Below are positions 1 through 6,770 of a DNA stretch of 11,857 nt, piece after piece (positions within the stretch are counted from its first letter, which is position 1; every line of letters starts with the position of its first letter). Position numbers and translations under genes: made by a program. The notes beneath the pieces are model-generated. The model did no database searches. It was not told where the DNA came from and saw only the letters and a list, made by a program, of their open reading frames with translations. The stretch lies in assembly GCA_050692195.1 (NCBI GenBank), contig JBOGVA010000088.1, positions 1 through 11,857 on the forward strand, in the 5' to 3' direction. The DNA comes from JBOGVA01 sp050692195 (GTDB lineage Bacteria > Actinomycetota > UBA4738).

Positions 1-60
1 GAGGCGCTCCGCGTCGCGATCGACCGGTTCAAGCTCGTCCGACATGACAGACGAGCCTAG
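1..60 (+). CDS. possible 3' end of a cut-off plus-strand gene
   Basis: Frame 1 is open from the window edge to a TAG at 58-60 and reads EALRVAIDRFKLVRHDRRA. The first 13 codons all end in G or C, as real genes here do. A GC-rich hairpin starts 2 nt after the stop (63-90), which would suit a terminator between this gene and the convergent hydrolase gene. The opposite strand is a real alternative: an ATG at 45 opens a minus-strand frame, MSDELEPVDRDAERL, running off the edge in the same triplet register, but it has no clear ribosome binding site. About 20 codons are too few to name a family on either strand. Confidence 0.35.
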   Translation, partial: EALRVAIDRFKLVRHDRRA

Positions 61-62
61 CG

Positions 63-90
63 GGGGGAAGCCCTCGAAGGCCCAGCCCCC
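63..90. terminator. GC-rich hairpin in the gap before the hydrolase gene's 3' end
   Basis: GGGGG (63-67) pairs with CCCCC (86-90), and inside it GCC (70-72) pairs with GGC (79-81), with a small internal loop. There is no T run on either side, so it is not a textbook intrinsic terminator. It lies between the stop at 60 and the hydrolase stop at 137, where a two-way terminator would be expected if the edge gene is on the plus strand. Confidence 0.3.
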
Positions 91-136
91 GAGCCGGTCA
101 GTCCTCAACAACGATTGCTGGGATTCATGATCGGCT

Positions 137-913
137 TCATGCCGCGAAGAATCCCTTCAGCACGGGCGCGAGAACCGTCGGATCGACGTCGTGCCCCTGC
201 CCCTCCAGGAAGCGCGTCTCGCCATGCGGAAGCGTCCCGGCCAGCGCGGCGGCGGTGTCTCGCATCCAAGGCATGTCGGCGCCACCGGCGATCACGAGCG
301 TCGGGATCTTCACGCTGGCCGCACGATCGACCGGGATCCGATAGTCGCTCATGATCCTGGCGTCGTACGCGAGCGTGTGGGCGAGCGCCTCCGTCGCGGC
401 CCAGAACGGCTGCTGCTTCGCGCCCTCGACGAACTCGGGCGGGAGGCCGACGACCTTCGACATGAAGTACTCGACCGCGTCGCCGCGCCGGCCCTCGGCG
501 ACCATCCGCTCGTACTGCTCGACCTGGTCCTCCGGCGGCGCGGGGAACCCCTCCGGGATGAACGGCGGCTCCCACATGGCGAGCTTCGCGATCGGCAGAC
601 CCGCCTCCGCCGAGTACATCGCCAGCACGGCGCCAGAGGACGAGCCGTAGAGGCCCACCTCGCCTCGGGCCGCCTCGATCACGGCCTCGATGTCGTCGAT
701 CTCCCGCTCGATCGCGTACGGCGGCGTGTCGGCGCTGGGCCCGCGGCCGCGCCTGTCGTAGTTGAGCACCGTGAAATCCGACGCCAGCTCCTCCGCGAGG
801 GCCGCGTTCGGTGTCCGGTCCACCGATCCGCCGGACACGAGCACCACGGGTGGTCCCTGTCCGTGCCGGTCGAACGCGATCGTCGTGCCGTCCCTCGACC
901 TGACAGTCTCCAT
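137..913 (-). CDS. alpha/beta hydrolase
   Basis: A 258-residue alpha/beta-hydrolase-fold protein, cytoplasmic (no signal peptide or membrane segment). Visible family marks are the oxyanion-region SGG at 28-30 after the first strand (PVVLVSGG), the YDRRGRG turn at 52-58, the nucleophile elbow G-S-S-S-G at 90-94 with Ser92 as probable nucleophile, Asp213 in GGAD as the probable acid, and His241 in GQGH as the base. The length is normal for the family. The ATG at 913 follows a strong AAGGAGGA at 919-926 with 5 nt spacing, which fixes the start. It is the last gene of the regulator/SRPBCC/hydrolase operon, beginning 15 nt after the SRPBCC stop. The substrate cannot be read from the sequence; esterase, lactonase or C-C hydrolase activity are all possible. 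Confidence 0.93.
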   Translation of the reverse strand: METVRSRDGTTIAFDRHGQGPPVVLVSGGSVDRTPNAALAEELASDFTVLNYDRRGRGPSADTPPYAIEREIDDIEAVIEAARGEVGLYGSSSGAVLAMYSAEAGLPIAKLAMWEPPFIPEGFPAPPEDQVEQYERMVAEGRRGDAVEYFMSKVVGLPPEFVEGAKQQPFWAATEALAHTLAYDARIMSDYRIPVDRAASVKIPTLVIAGGADMPWMRDTAAALAGTLPHGETRFLEGQGHDVDPTVLAPVLKGFFAA

Positions 914-928
914 CGCCGTCCTCCTTCG

Positions 929-1678
929 CTACGAGAAGAGCCCCGTGAGCCAGGACCCCCACGCCCGCTCCGCCTTGGCCTGGTCGAGGCCGTCGACGAA
1001 GATGTGGTGGCCGACGCCGGTCGGCCCGCCGAACACGGAGATTTGCATGAACCGGTAGATCCCGTCGTCGGTGCGGACGCCCAGGAAGTCTCGTGACAGC
1101 CAGTCGATGACGCCGTCGAGGACGGGCAGGCCCCTCGGCGTGAGACGCACCTCGTCGCCGAGCGACGGCGCGGCCGCGAGCCCGAGCCCGCCGTAGAAGA
1201 GCTCCCAGGCCTTGTCCCGGTCGGGGACCTGCGGCCCGAAGACCTCGACCGGCGTCGCCCTGCGGCCGCGGAAGTACGTGAGGTACACGCGGAGCTTGTC
1301 GAAGTACATCGGGTCGCCCTCGGACAGGCCCTCGTACTCGGCCTCCCAGTTCTCGCCGAGGAAGCCGCTGTGCACCCAACGGACGACCGTGCTGCCCTTC
1401 TCGCGGCCCTCGACGAGGTACTCGAACGCGTGGAACGCGCCGTCCGTACCCTCCGGCGTGCGGCTGGCGAACCGCGTCGGCGGCTCCCATGCGGTCACCG
1501 TCGCCTCCTCCACGGAGCCGCGCATCGCGGTGCGGATCGTGCCGCCCTCCCGCGGCTCGATCTCGTTCCGTCCCATGAACCAGGCGTCGACGCCCGGCCC
1601 CGTGGCGATCGCCTCCCACACCTCCTCAGGGGTCGCGTCGACCTCGATCTGGTGGGTGAGCTCGAACGGGTGCGCCAT
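929..1678 (-). CDS. SRPBCC (START/Bet v 1-like, AHSA1-type) protein
   Basis: A 249-residue SRPBCC-fold protein. Residues 1-140 are the typical AHSA1-like domain: an opening strand IEVDATPEEVWEAI (11-24), GPGVDAWF (27-34), the polar turn EPREGGTIR (41-49), the strand around VTAWEPPTRF (61-70) and a long C-terminal helix near MYFDKLRVYLTYF (124-136). Such domains hold hydrophobic ligands in a cavity. Residues 150-249 extend well beyond the usual 140-160 residue domain and may form a second, divergent half of the same kind; this is inferred from length and strand/helix pattern only. The ATG overlaps the regulator's TGA by one base (TGATG), so translation is probably coupled. Pairing of an ArsR-like repressor with an AHSA1-type partner is a recurrent arrangement in Actinomycetota. 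No catalytic residues can be assigned. Confidence 0.9.
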   Translation of the reverse strand: MAHPFELTHQIEVDATPEEVWEAIATGPGVDAWFMGRNEIEPREGGTIRTAMRGSVEEATVTAWEPPTRFASRTPEGTDGAFHAFEYLVEGREKGSTVVRWVHSGFLGENWEAEYEGLSEGDPMYFDKLRVYLTYFRGRRATPVEVFGPQVPDRDKAWELFYGGLGLAAAPSLGDEVRLTPRGLPVLDGVIDWLSRDFLGVRTDDGIYRFMQISVFGGPTGVGHHIFVDGLDQAKAERAWGSWLTGLFS

Positions 1679-2295
1679 CAGGGTCCCTCCCTCTCGATCG
1701 GCCGCTCGGGCGGCTCCGGCTTCAGGCTGGGGTGGAGGGCCACGAGTACGCGGTGCTCGCGGCCGCCCCGGGCATGCTCGTCGTGGTACTCCCCGATCAG
1801 GCCGGTGACGGCCCTCGCGAGCTCCTCGGCGAACGCCGCGCGATCGGCGGCCGAGGCGAAGTGGACCTCGCCGTCCATCGCGAACGTGGCGAGCCGCTTC
1901 CGCGCCTTCGTGGCGCCGGCGAGCAGCTGACCGACGTCGCGGATGAGGCGCGCGGCCAAGGCGATCAGCCAGCGGGCGGACAGCCGGTCGGGGGCCCGCG
2001 ACGGGTCCGGTTCGACCGCGGCGAGCGCGGCCGGGGAGATCACGTAGGAGAGCGCAGTCGCCTGGAGGACCCGCTCGGTCATGTTGCCCTTCCGGCGCTC
2101 CTCGACCAGCTCGATCAGCCCGTGCTGCTCGAGGGTCCGGAGGTGGTAGTTGACCTTCTGCCGGGGCAGGCCGACCCGGGCCGCCAGGGCGGTGGCCGAC
2201 GCCGGCTCCGCCAGCTCGGCAAGGAGCCGCGTCCGGATCGGGTCGAGGGACACCTCGGCCGCCTCGGGGTCCTCGATCACGCTCACGTCGATCAC
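1678..2295 (-). CDS. ArsR-like winged-helix transcriptional regulator
   Basis: A 205-residue DNA-binding regulator. The winged helix-turn-helix is at about residues 18-80: DPIRTRLLAEL (18-28), ASATALAARVGL (32-43), the recognition helix around PRQKVNYHLRTLEQHGLI (44-61), and the wing ELVEERRKGNMTERVLQAT (62-80). The pattern VNYHLRTLE is typical of ArsR/HTH_20 proteins. No Cys-based metal site is seen, so it is unlikely to sense metals as classical ArsR does. Residues 105-205, mostly helical, are probably the dimer or ligand domain. The start is GTG at 2295. It has no good SD but lies 7 nt below a TAGGAT -10 box, consistent with a leaderless mRNA. First gene of its operon, probably autorepressed through the inverted repeat at 2314-2329. 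An alternative GTG start is 9 nt further in. Confidence 0.9.
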   Translation of the reverse strand: MIDVSVIEDPEAAEVSLDPIRTRLLAELAEPASATALAARVGLPRQKVNYHLRTLEQHGLIELVEERRKGNMTERVLQATALSYVISPAALAAVEPDPSRAPDRLSARWLIALAARLIRDVGQLLAGATKARKRLATFAMDGEVHFASAADRAAFAEELARAVTGLIGEYHDEHARGGREHRVLVALHPSLKPEPPERPIEREGP

Positions 2296-2301
2296 CGTCC
2301 G

Positions 2302-2331
2302 ATCCTATCCACCGACAACTTTTCTTGTCAA
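2302..2331 (-). promoter_or_regulatory. promoter of the regulator/SRPBCC/hydrolase operon
   Basis: On the minus strand a perfect -35 TTGACA (2326-2331) is followed after 18 nt by TAGGAT (2302-2307). Seven bases below the -10 lies the GTG start at 2295, so transcription would begin at or next to the start codon, giving a leaderless mRNA. These are common in high-GC Actinomycetota. The start site is inferred, not observed. Confidence 0.65.
2314..2329. promoter_or_regulatory. probable operator, inverted repeat GACAA-N6-TTGTC
   Basis: A perfect 5-bp inverted repeat (GACAACTTTTCTTGTC) with a 6-nt A/T-rich centre, rare in this GC-rich context. It covers part of the -35 box and the upstream spacer of the promoter at 2302-2331. 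A dimer bound here would block RNA polymerase. The position beside the winged-helix gene suggests autorepression; the binding protein is inferred. Confidence 0.6.
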
Positions 2332-2467
2332 GCCGGCCCCTCTGGAGTCGCTGTTCGAGCGAGCAGGCCTGGAGACGAAAAGCGGCTGGATATGTGGAGG
2401 CGGACGCGGAGCCGCTCGAGGTGTAGGTCGCTTCGCCGTGCGCACGACGGCGGCCCGATCTCCTACC

Positions 2468-2812
2468 ATGCCCCGCGTGGCCTACGACGAGAGACTCGCC
2501 GAGCGAATCCGCGAGCTGCTCGCGTCCGAGCCCGGCGTGACAGAGAAGAGGATGTTCGGCGGCCTCGCCTTCCTGATCGGTGGGAACATGGCCGCGGCGG
2601 CGAGCGGACAGGGCGGGCTGCTGGTTCGGGTTGACCCCGAGGCGTCTGACAAGCTGGTCGCCACGACGAACGCCCGGCCCATGGAGATGCGCGGGCGGGA
2701 GATGCGGGGCTGGCTCCGCGTGGATGGAGACGATGTGCGGACCAAGCGCCAACTGTCGCGGTGGGTGACCATCGGCGCCACGTACGCCCGCTCCTTGCCG
2801 GCGAAAGGGTAG
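2468..2812 (+). CDS. TfoX N-terminal domain protein
   Basis: A 114-residue protein made up of the TfoX N-terminal domain alone. The family marks are the opening helix AYDERLAERIRELLA (5-19), VTEKRMFGGLAFLIGGNMAAA (24-44, the KxMFGG core), GGLLVRVDPE (49-58), and PMEMRGREMRGWLRV (71-85). Full-length TfoX/Sxy proteins of competence regulation also have a C-terminal domain, missing here, as is usual in the short actinobacterial members, whose role is unknown. The chosen ATG (2468) has no clear SD; it may be leaderless or use a weak site. It is divergent from the regulator operon and shares a 172-nt region with it, but nothing shows that the two are co-regulated. It ends 11 nt before the first of two hairpins. 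Confidence 0.9.
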   Translation: MPRVAYDERLAERIRELLASEPGVTEKRMFGGLAFLIGGNMAAAASGQGGLLVRVDPEASDKLVATTNARPMEMRGREMRGWLRVDGDDVRTKRQLSRWVTIGATYARSLPAKG

Positions 2813-2823
2813 GTCGGCGGCGC

Positions 2824-2864
2824 CAACGGTCACACCGTTGAACAACTGGACATAGGCACCAGTT
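2824..2864 (+). terminator. two adjacent hairpins after the TfoX-domain gene
   Basis: CAACGGT (2824-2830) and ACCGTTG (2834-2840) form a 7-bp stem with a 3-nt loop. Four bases later AACTGG (2844-2849) and CCAGTT (2859-2864) form a 6-bp stem with a 9-nt loop. Neither has a T tract, so they may act as weak or Rho-assisted termination, as a 3'-end barrier, or (the first, with its CAC centre) as a protein site. They lie 11 nt after the TfoX-gene stop. Confidence 0.4.
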
Positions 2865-2983
2865 CCTGGGCTTCCTGACCGGCGGCAACCCTGTCCGGAG
2901 TCAAGAATACGGAAGAGATGCGGGCTTGAATAGCCAATCGAGGAGGAACGGAGAACCGAAACCGCGATCGCAGGTGGGAAGCC

Positions 2984-3064
2984 ATGGCTGAGGCCCTGCG
3001 CAAGCATGTTCGAATGACGGCGCATACTGGGCTGCGAATCCCCCCGCATGCTGTCCGCAAGTGA
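2984..3064 (+). CDS. possible 26-codon upstream ORF before the SMP-30 gene
   Basis: An ATG at 2984, 6 nt after an SD-like AGGTGGGA, opens a 26-residue frame beginning MAEALRKHVRMTAH and rich in Arg, His and Ala. It ends 16 nt before the ATG of the SMP-30 gene. The spacing would allow translational coupling or a leader-peptide role. Only about two-thirds of its codons end in G or C, lower than the neighbours, so it may be chance. Confidence 0.15.
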   Translation: MAEALRKHVRMTAHTGLRIPPHAVRK

Positions 3065-3080
3065 CGTTCAAGGAGGTGAC

Positions 3081-3959
3081 ATGGCCCAGAGGTCGCAACC
3101 TCCCAAACCCCGTGTGCTGCTAGACGGGCTCGCCATAGGCGAATCGCCGCGTTGGTACGACGGTCGCCTGTGGTTCTCCAACTGGGGCACCGACGAGATC
3201 GTCGCGGTCGACCTCGACGGCAACTGCGAAGTCATGGGACGCGGCGCAGAGGGCCTCGGCTGGGCCACCAACTGGCTTCCGGATGGACGCATGCTCATCA
3301 CGGGCGCCGAGCTGACCCGCGTGGAGCCCGACGGCTCGCGGGTCCGGCACGCCGATCTGAGCCACATCTCGCCATACGGCTGGAGCGAGATGACCGTCGA
3401 CGGACGGGGCAACGTCTTCGTCAACACGATCAACTTCGACTTCGCGGATTTTAACGACGTCCTCGCGAGCGGGAAGGCGCCGGGGAAGATTGCGCTCATT
3501 GCGCCCGACGGTGATGCCCGCGAGGTGGCCGATGGGACTGCGTTCCCCAACGGCATGGTCGTGACGCCGGACAACAAGACGCTCATCGTGGCCGAGTCCT
3601 TCGCCGGACGCCTAACCGCCTTCGACATCAGCAGTGATGGCAGCCTCTCGAACCGGCGGACGTGGGCGGAAGGGATCGCTCCGGACGGCATCTGCCTGGA
3701 CGCCGACGGCTGCATCTGGACGTCCACCGGCCATGGCAACAACGACTGCGCCCGTGTCAGCGAGGGCGGCGAGGTCCTCGAGCGCATCCAGCTCGACCGG
3801 CCTTGCTTCGCGAGTATGCTCGGAGGCCCGGACCGACGGATACTGTTCATGCTCGTCGCGGAGTGGCAAGGCAGCGAGAACGTCGAGGAGGTCATCAGGG
3901 CGCGAACCGGTCAGGTCCTCATCGTCGAGGCACCGGCGCCGGGCGTCGGCTGGCCGTAG
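3081..3959 (+). CDS. SMP-30/gluconolactonase/LRE family protein
   Basis: A 292-residue six-bladed beta-propeller of the SMP-30 family, whose known members hydrolyse sugar lactones or related esters with one bound divalent metal. Metal ligands can be placed: Glu21 in GESPRW (20-25), Asn157 in FPNGM (155-159) and Asp202 in PDGICLD (201-207). Repeated blade strands are visible, such as GRLWFSNW (28-35), GRGNVFVNT (108-116) and KTLIVAESF (166-174). No signal peptide is seen. The start is set by AAGGAGGTGA (3070-3079) just before ATG 3081; an in-frame ATG 33 nt upstream lacks an SD. The length matches the family. Its context (TfoX gene upstream, cyclase downstream) says nothing about the substrate, so gluconolactonase activity is a family guess. 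Confidence 0.9.
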   Translation: MAQRSQPPKPRVLLDGLAIGESPRWYDGRLWFSNWGTDEIVAVDLDGNCEVMGRGAEGLGWATNWLPDGRMLITGAELTRVEPDGSRVRHADLSHISPYGWSEMTVDGRGNVFVNTINFDFADFNDVLASGKAPGKIALIAPDGDAREVADGTAFPNGMVVTPDNKTLIVAESFAGRLTAFDISSDGSLSNRRTWAEGIAPDGICLDADGCIWTSTGHGNNDCARVSEGGEVLERIQLDRPCFASMLGGPDRRILFMLVAEWQGSENVEEVIRARTGQVLIVEAPAPGVGWP

Positions 3960-3981
3960 CCGCTGAACGAATGAAGCTCAG

Positions 3982-3998
3982 GAGGTCACGACCACCTC
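3982..3998 (+). terminator. weak hairpin after the SMP-30 gene
   Basis: GAGGT (3982-3986) and ACCTC (3994-3998) form a 5-bp stem with a 7-nt loop, 22 nt after the stop and followed by only two T's. A weak candidate for the 3' end of the SMP-30 transcript. Confidence 0.2.
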
Positions 3999-4026
3999 TT
4001 GCGTCCATATGACGAACGATTCGCGG

Positions 4027-4120
4027 AGGGCGGACGGGAATCGAACCCCTAGCGGGGTCACGCGCTTCACTGCTTCCTCAAGGCCGGGGGCGCGGGCCAG
4101 ACTTGGGGGGCTAGTGAAGC
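4027..4120. other. structured non-coding stretch with a tRNA T-arm-like sequence
   Basis: On the minus strand 4036-4049 reads GGGGTTCGATTCCC, the T-arm consensus of tRNAs, followed by CGTCCGCCCTCCGC where an acceptor strand would be. The T stem has one G-G mismatch, and no matching 5' acceptor strand or D arm is found within about 150 nt, so this is not an intact tRNA. An alternative hairpin, ACCCC-TAGC-GGGGT, occupies 4045-4058. Next to it GCTTCACT (4064-4071) pairs perfectly with AGTGAAGC (4113-4120), with inner pairing of CAAG (4079-4082) to CTTG (4102-4105). It could be a tRNA remnant, an old integration scar or a small structured RNA. The rest of the 3960-4301 gap shows only two loose 6-bp inverted repeats (4223-4254 and 4256-4289) upstream of the cyclase gene. 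Confidence 0.35.
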
Positions 4121-4301
4121 AACGGGGGAGGCCCAAGGGCGGGAAACGGGGAGCCGTCGAGCTAGCCTTTCCTGGATGGTGTGTGGACGGTCGGCAATAG
4201 CCGGTTACGTCTCGGTCCCCTAATGACCGTACGAACACCAGCGACAAAGGTCATGGCCCTGCCTCTTGCGGGGGCGTCAGTCCCAGGGCAATCATGGGCC
4301 C

Positions 4302-6770
4302 GTGCAAGAGCTTCCGAGCGGGACCGTCACCTTCCTGTTCACAGACATCGAGGGATCCACGCGGCTGCTCCAGGAGCTCGGCGAGCGGTACGCCGAGACG
4401 CTGGCAGAGCACCGTCGCGTATTGCGTGACACATTCGCACGTCATGGCGGGGTGGAGGTTGACACCCAAGGGGACGCGTTCTTCGTCGCCTTCTCGCGCG
4501 CGAGCGACGCGGTCGCAGCGGCAGGCGCCGCCCAGCAAGCGCTCGCCAAGGGACCGGTACGGGTGCGGATCGGTATCCACACCGGCGAGCCGGTCGTGAC
4601 CGAGGAGGGCTACGTCGGCCTCGACGTGCACCGGGCGGCGCGGATCATGGGCGCCGGCCACGGGGGCCAGGTTGTTCTTTCTGAGACGACCCAGCGACTC
4701 CTCGACTCGACCGCGCCGCTGCGGGACCTTGGCGAGCACCGCCTCAAGGACCTGAGCGCGCCGCAACGCCTCTACCAGCTCGGCGATCGCGACTTCCCGC
4801 GCTTGAAGACGCTCTACCACACGAACCTGCCGACCCAGCCGACGCCATTGATCGGCCGGGAACGGGAGCTCGAGGAGGCGGGAGCGCTCCTTCGCTCTCA
4901 TCGTATGTTGACACTCACGGGCCCGGGCGGGAGCGGGAAGACGCGTTTGGCGCTCCAGCTCGCCGCCGAGGCGGTCGAGCAGTTCCCCGACGGCGTCTTC
5001 TGGGTGTCCCTGCAGGCGCTCCGAGACCCGGCCCTCGTCGAACGTGCGATCGCAACGTCGGTCGAGGCCGACGAGGGCCTGATCGACTACGTCGAGAGCA
5101 AGCGCCTGCTCGTCCTGCTCGACAACTTCGAGCAGATCATCGAGGCCGCTCCGACGGTCTCTTCCTTGCTTGCCGGCACCCCGAACGCAAAGGTGGTCGT
5201 CACGAGCCGCGAGCCCCTGCACGTCGAGTCGGAGCAACGGTATCCGGTCGAGCCGTTGCCGGACGACGACGCTGCGGACCTGTTCGGCGATCGGGCGCGT
5301 GCCGTCGCGCCCTCGTTCCGGCCCAGCGCCGCAGTGGACGAGATCTGCCGGCGACTGGACGGACTCCCGCTCGCGATCGAGCTCGCCGCAGCACGCGTCG
5401 CGCTCCTCGATCCGGATGAGCTTCTGGTGCGGCTCGACCGGCGCTTGCCGTTACTCGCCTCTCGCTCGCGCGATGCACCGGCCAGGCAGCGGACGCTGTA
5501 TGCCACGATCGAGTGGAGCTACGAGCTGCTCGGGCCGAAGGAGCAGGAGCTCTTCCGGCGGCTCGCGGTGTTTCGGGGCAACTTCTCCCTCGATGCAGCG
5601 GAGGCGGTGTGCGAGGCCGACCTCGTCACCCTCGAGTCCCTTCTCGAAAAGAGCCTGGTTCGACGCTGGGGCAGCGGTCGGCTCGGCTTGCTCGACACGA
5701 TTCGCGAGTACGCGCTGGAGCGACTCGACGAGTCGACCGAAGCCGACGACGTGCGCCGGCGGCACGCCGAGCACTTCCTCTCCGTCGCCGAGGAGGCGAA
5801 TCTGAACGCGGGCACGCTCCGGCCCGGTGGGCAGCGCCTGGACATCGCGATGCCCGAGCGGGACAACTTCCGTGGCGCCCTCGCTTGGGCGCTTCGGAGC
5901 GAATCCATCGCGCTCGGGTTAGAGGTCGCGACGGCGCTGGAGCAGCTGTGGGTTGCCGATGACCCCAACGAAGGCATCCGTTGGTTCGAGCGCCTCTTCG
6001 ATCGCCCCGAAGCCGAATTCGTGTCGCCGAGCTTGCGCGCCCAGGCGCTGCGCGCGTACGGGAGCTCGCTGCACATCGCGGGCCACCATCCGACCGCCGC
6101 GGAGGTGTGGGCTCAGAGCCTCGCACTCTTCGAGGAGCTCGAGGACGAGCATGGCCGGGCAGTCCTCCTGCACCGCCTCGGAATCAGCGCGATGTGGCGA
6201 GGCGAACTCGAGCAGGCCCGTGAGCTGGTCGAGGTCAGCGATGAGATCCACCAGCGCACGGGCGACGTGTGGGGCCAAGCCCAGACCGTTGGAACGCTTG
6301 GCGCGATCGCCCGCGACGAGGGTGATGAGCGTAGCGCGCTCGACCTCGTCCGCCAGAGCGCCGCGCTAGCGCGCGAAGCGAAGGTGCCATGGTGGGAGAG
6401 CGGAGCGCTAGCGGAGCTGGCATGCCTGTCCCTGAATGCTGGTCTCCTCGAGGCGGGCGAGGCGAGTGCGCGCGAGTCGCTTGCCATCGCCGACCGGCTC
6501 CGCGATCGCCCCGGCCGTATCTTCGGGGTCGGCATCCTCGCCCGAGTGGCGGCCGAACGCGGTCAGGGTGAACGCGCCGGGCGGCTCTGGGGTGCAATCG
6601 AGGACGAGCATGCGGGCGCGCCGCTCGGCGGCTGGCGGCGACACCGCGATAAGTGTGAAGCGCGGATTCGCGAAGCCGCCGGTCCCGAGTTCGAGCGCGG
6701 CCACGCCGAGGGGCGTGGCCTGACGCTCGAAGAAGCCGTCTCGCTGGCTCTGGAGGCGCCACAGTCTTAG
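4302..6770 (+). CDS. class III nucleotide cyclase / NB-ARC (STAND) ATPase / TPR protein
   Basis: An 822-residue signalling protein. Residues 5-160 are a class III cyclase domain: FLFTDIEGST (11-20) with metal ligand Asp15, TQGDAFFVAF (55-64) with Asp58, and GLDVHRAARI (106-115) with Arg114. The transition-state Asn is His110, and by hand alignment the substrate-binding Lys is Asp54, so activity and substrate are uncertain. Residues 180-450 are an NB-ARC-type ATPase: Walker A GPGGSGKT (207-214), Walker B LLVLLDNFEQ (269-278), VVVTSRE (298-304) and GLPLAIELAAAR (354-365). Residues about 485-800 are helical TPR-like repeats. No DNA-binding domain is present. GTG 4302 gives the usual MQELPSGTVTFLFTD opening; a TTG at 4266 would add 12 residues. 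No strong SD is seen. The gene stands alone, with no effector next to it. Confidence 0.92.
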   Translation: MQELPSGTVTFLFTDIEGSTRLLQELGERYAETLAEHRRVLRDTFARHGGVEVDTQGDAFFVAFSRASDAVAAAGAAQQALAKGPVRVRIGIHTGEPVVTEEGYVGLDVHRAARIMGAGHGGQVVLSETTQRLLDSTAPLRDLGEHRLKDLSAPQRLYQLGDRDFPRLKTLYHTNLPTQPTPLIGRERELEEAGALLRSHRMLTLTGPGGSGKTRLALQLAAEAVEQFPDGVFWVSLQALRDPALVERAIATSVEADEGLIDYVESKRLLVLLDNFEQIIEAAPTVSSLLAGTPNAKVVVTSREPLHVESEQRYPVEPLPDDDAADLFGDRARAVAPSFRPSAAVDEICRRLDGLPLAIELAAARVALLDPDELLVRLDRRLPLLASRSRDAPARQRTLYATIEWSYELLGPKEQELFRRLAVFRGNFSLDAAEAVCEADLVTLESLLEKSLVRRWGSGRLGLLDTIREYALERLDESTEADDVRRRHAEHFLSVAEEANLNAGTLRPGGQRLDIAMPERDNFRGALAWALRSESIALGLEVATALEQLWVADDPNEGIRWFERLFDRPEAEFVSPSLRAQALRAYGSSLHIAGHHPTAAEVWAQSLALFEELEDEHGRAVLLHRLGISAMWRGELEQARELVEVSDEIHQRTGDVWGQAQTVGTLGAIARDEGDERSALDLVRQSAALAREAKVPWWESGALAELACLSLNAGLLEAGEASARESLAIADRLRDRPGRIFGVGILARVAAERGQGERAGRLWGAIEDEHAGAPLGGWRRHRDKCEARIREAAGPEFERGHAEGRGLTLEEAVSLALEAPQS

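Noticed and set aside
1..45. Minus-strand gene start MSDELEPVDRDAERL at the left edge
   Set aside because: Plausible N-terminus, but no SD. The plus-strand reading of the same triplets has better third-position GC and is followed by a hairpin. Kept only as an alternative.
929..3049. A long minus-strand open frame of about 700 codons covering the SRPBCC gene and beyond
   Set aside because: Only the part from ATG 1678 is protein-like. The upstream part runs antisense to the TfoX gene and out of frame through the regulator gene, with low-complexity Arg/Gly/Pro composition typical of GC-rich shadow frames.
4027..4120. A complete tRNA or tmRNA gene on the minus strand
   Set aside because: The T stem has a mismatch and no 5' acceptor strand, D arm or anticodon arm fits.
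4009..4200. A 63-codon plus-strand frame beginning MTNDSRRADGNRTP
   Set aside because: GNRTP is what a tRNA T-arm gives when translated antisense. There is no SD and the composition is Arg/Gly biased, so it is read as non-coding.
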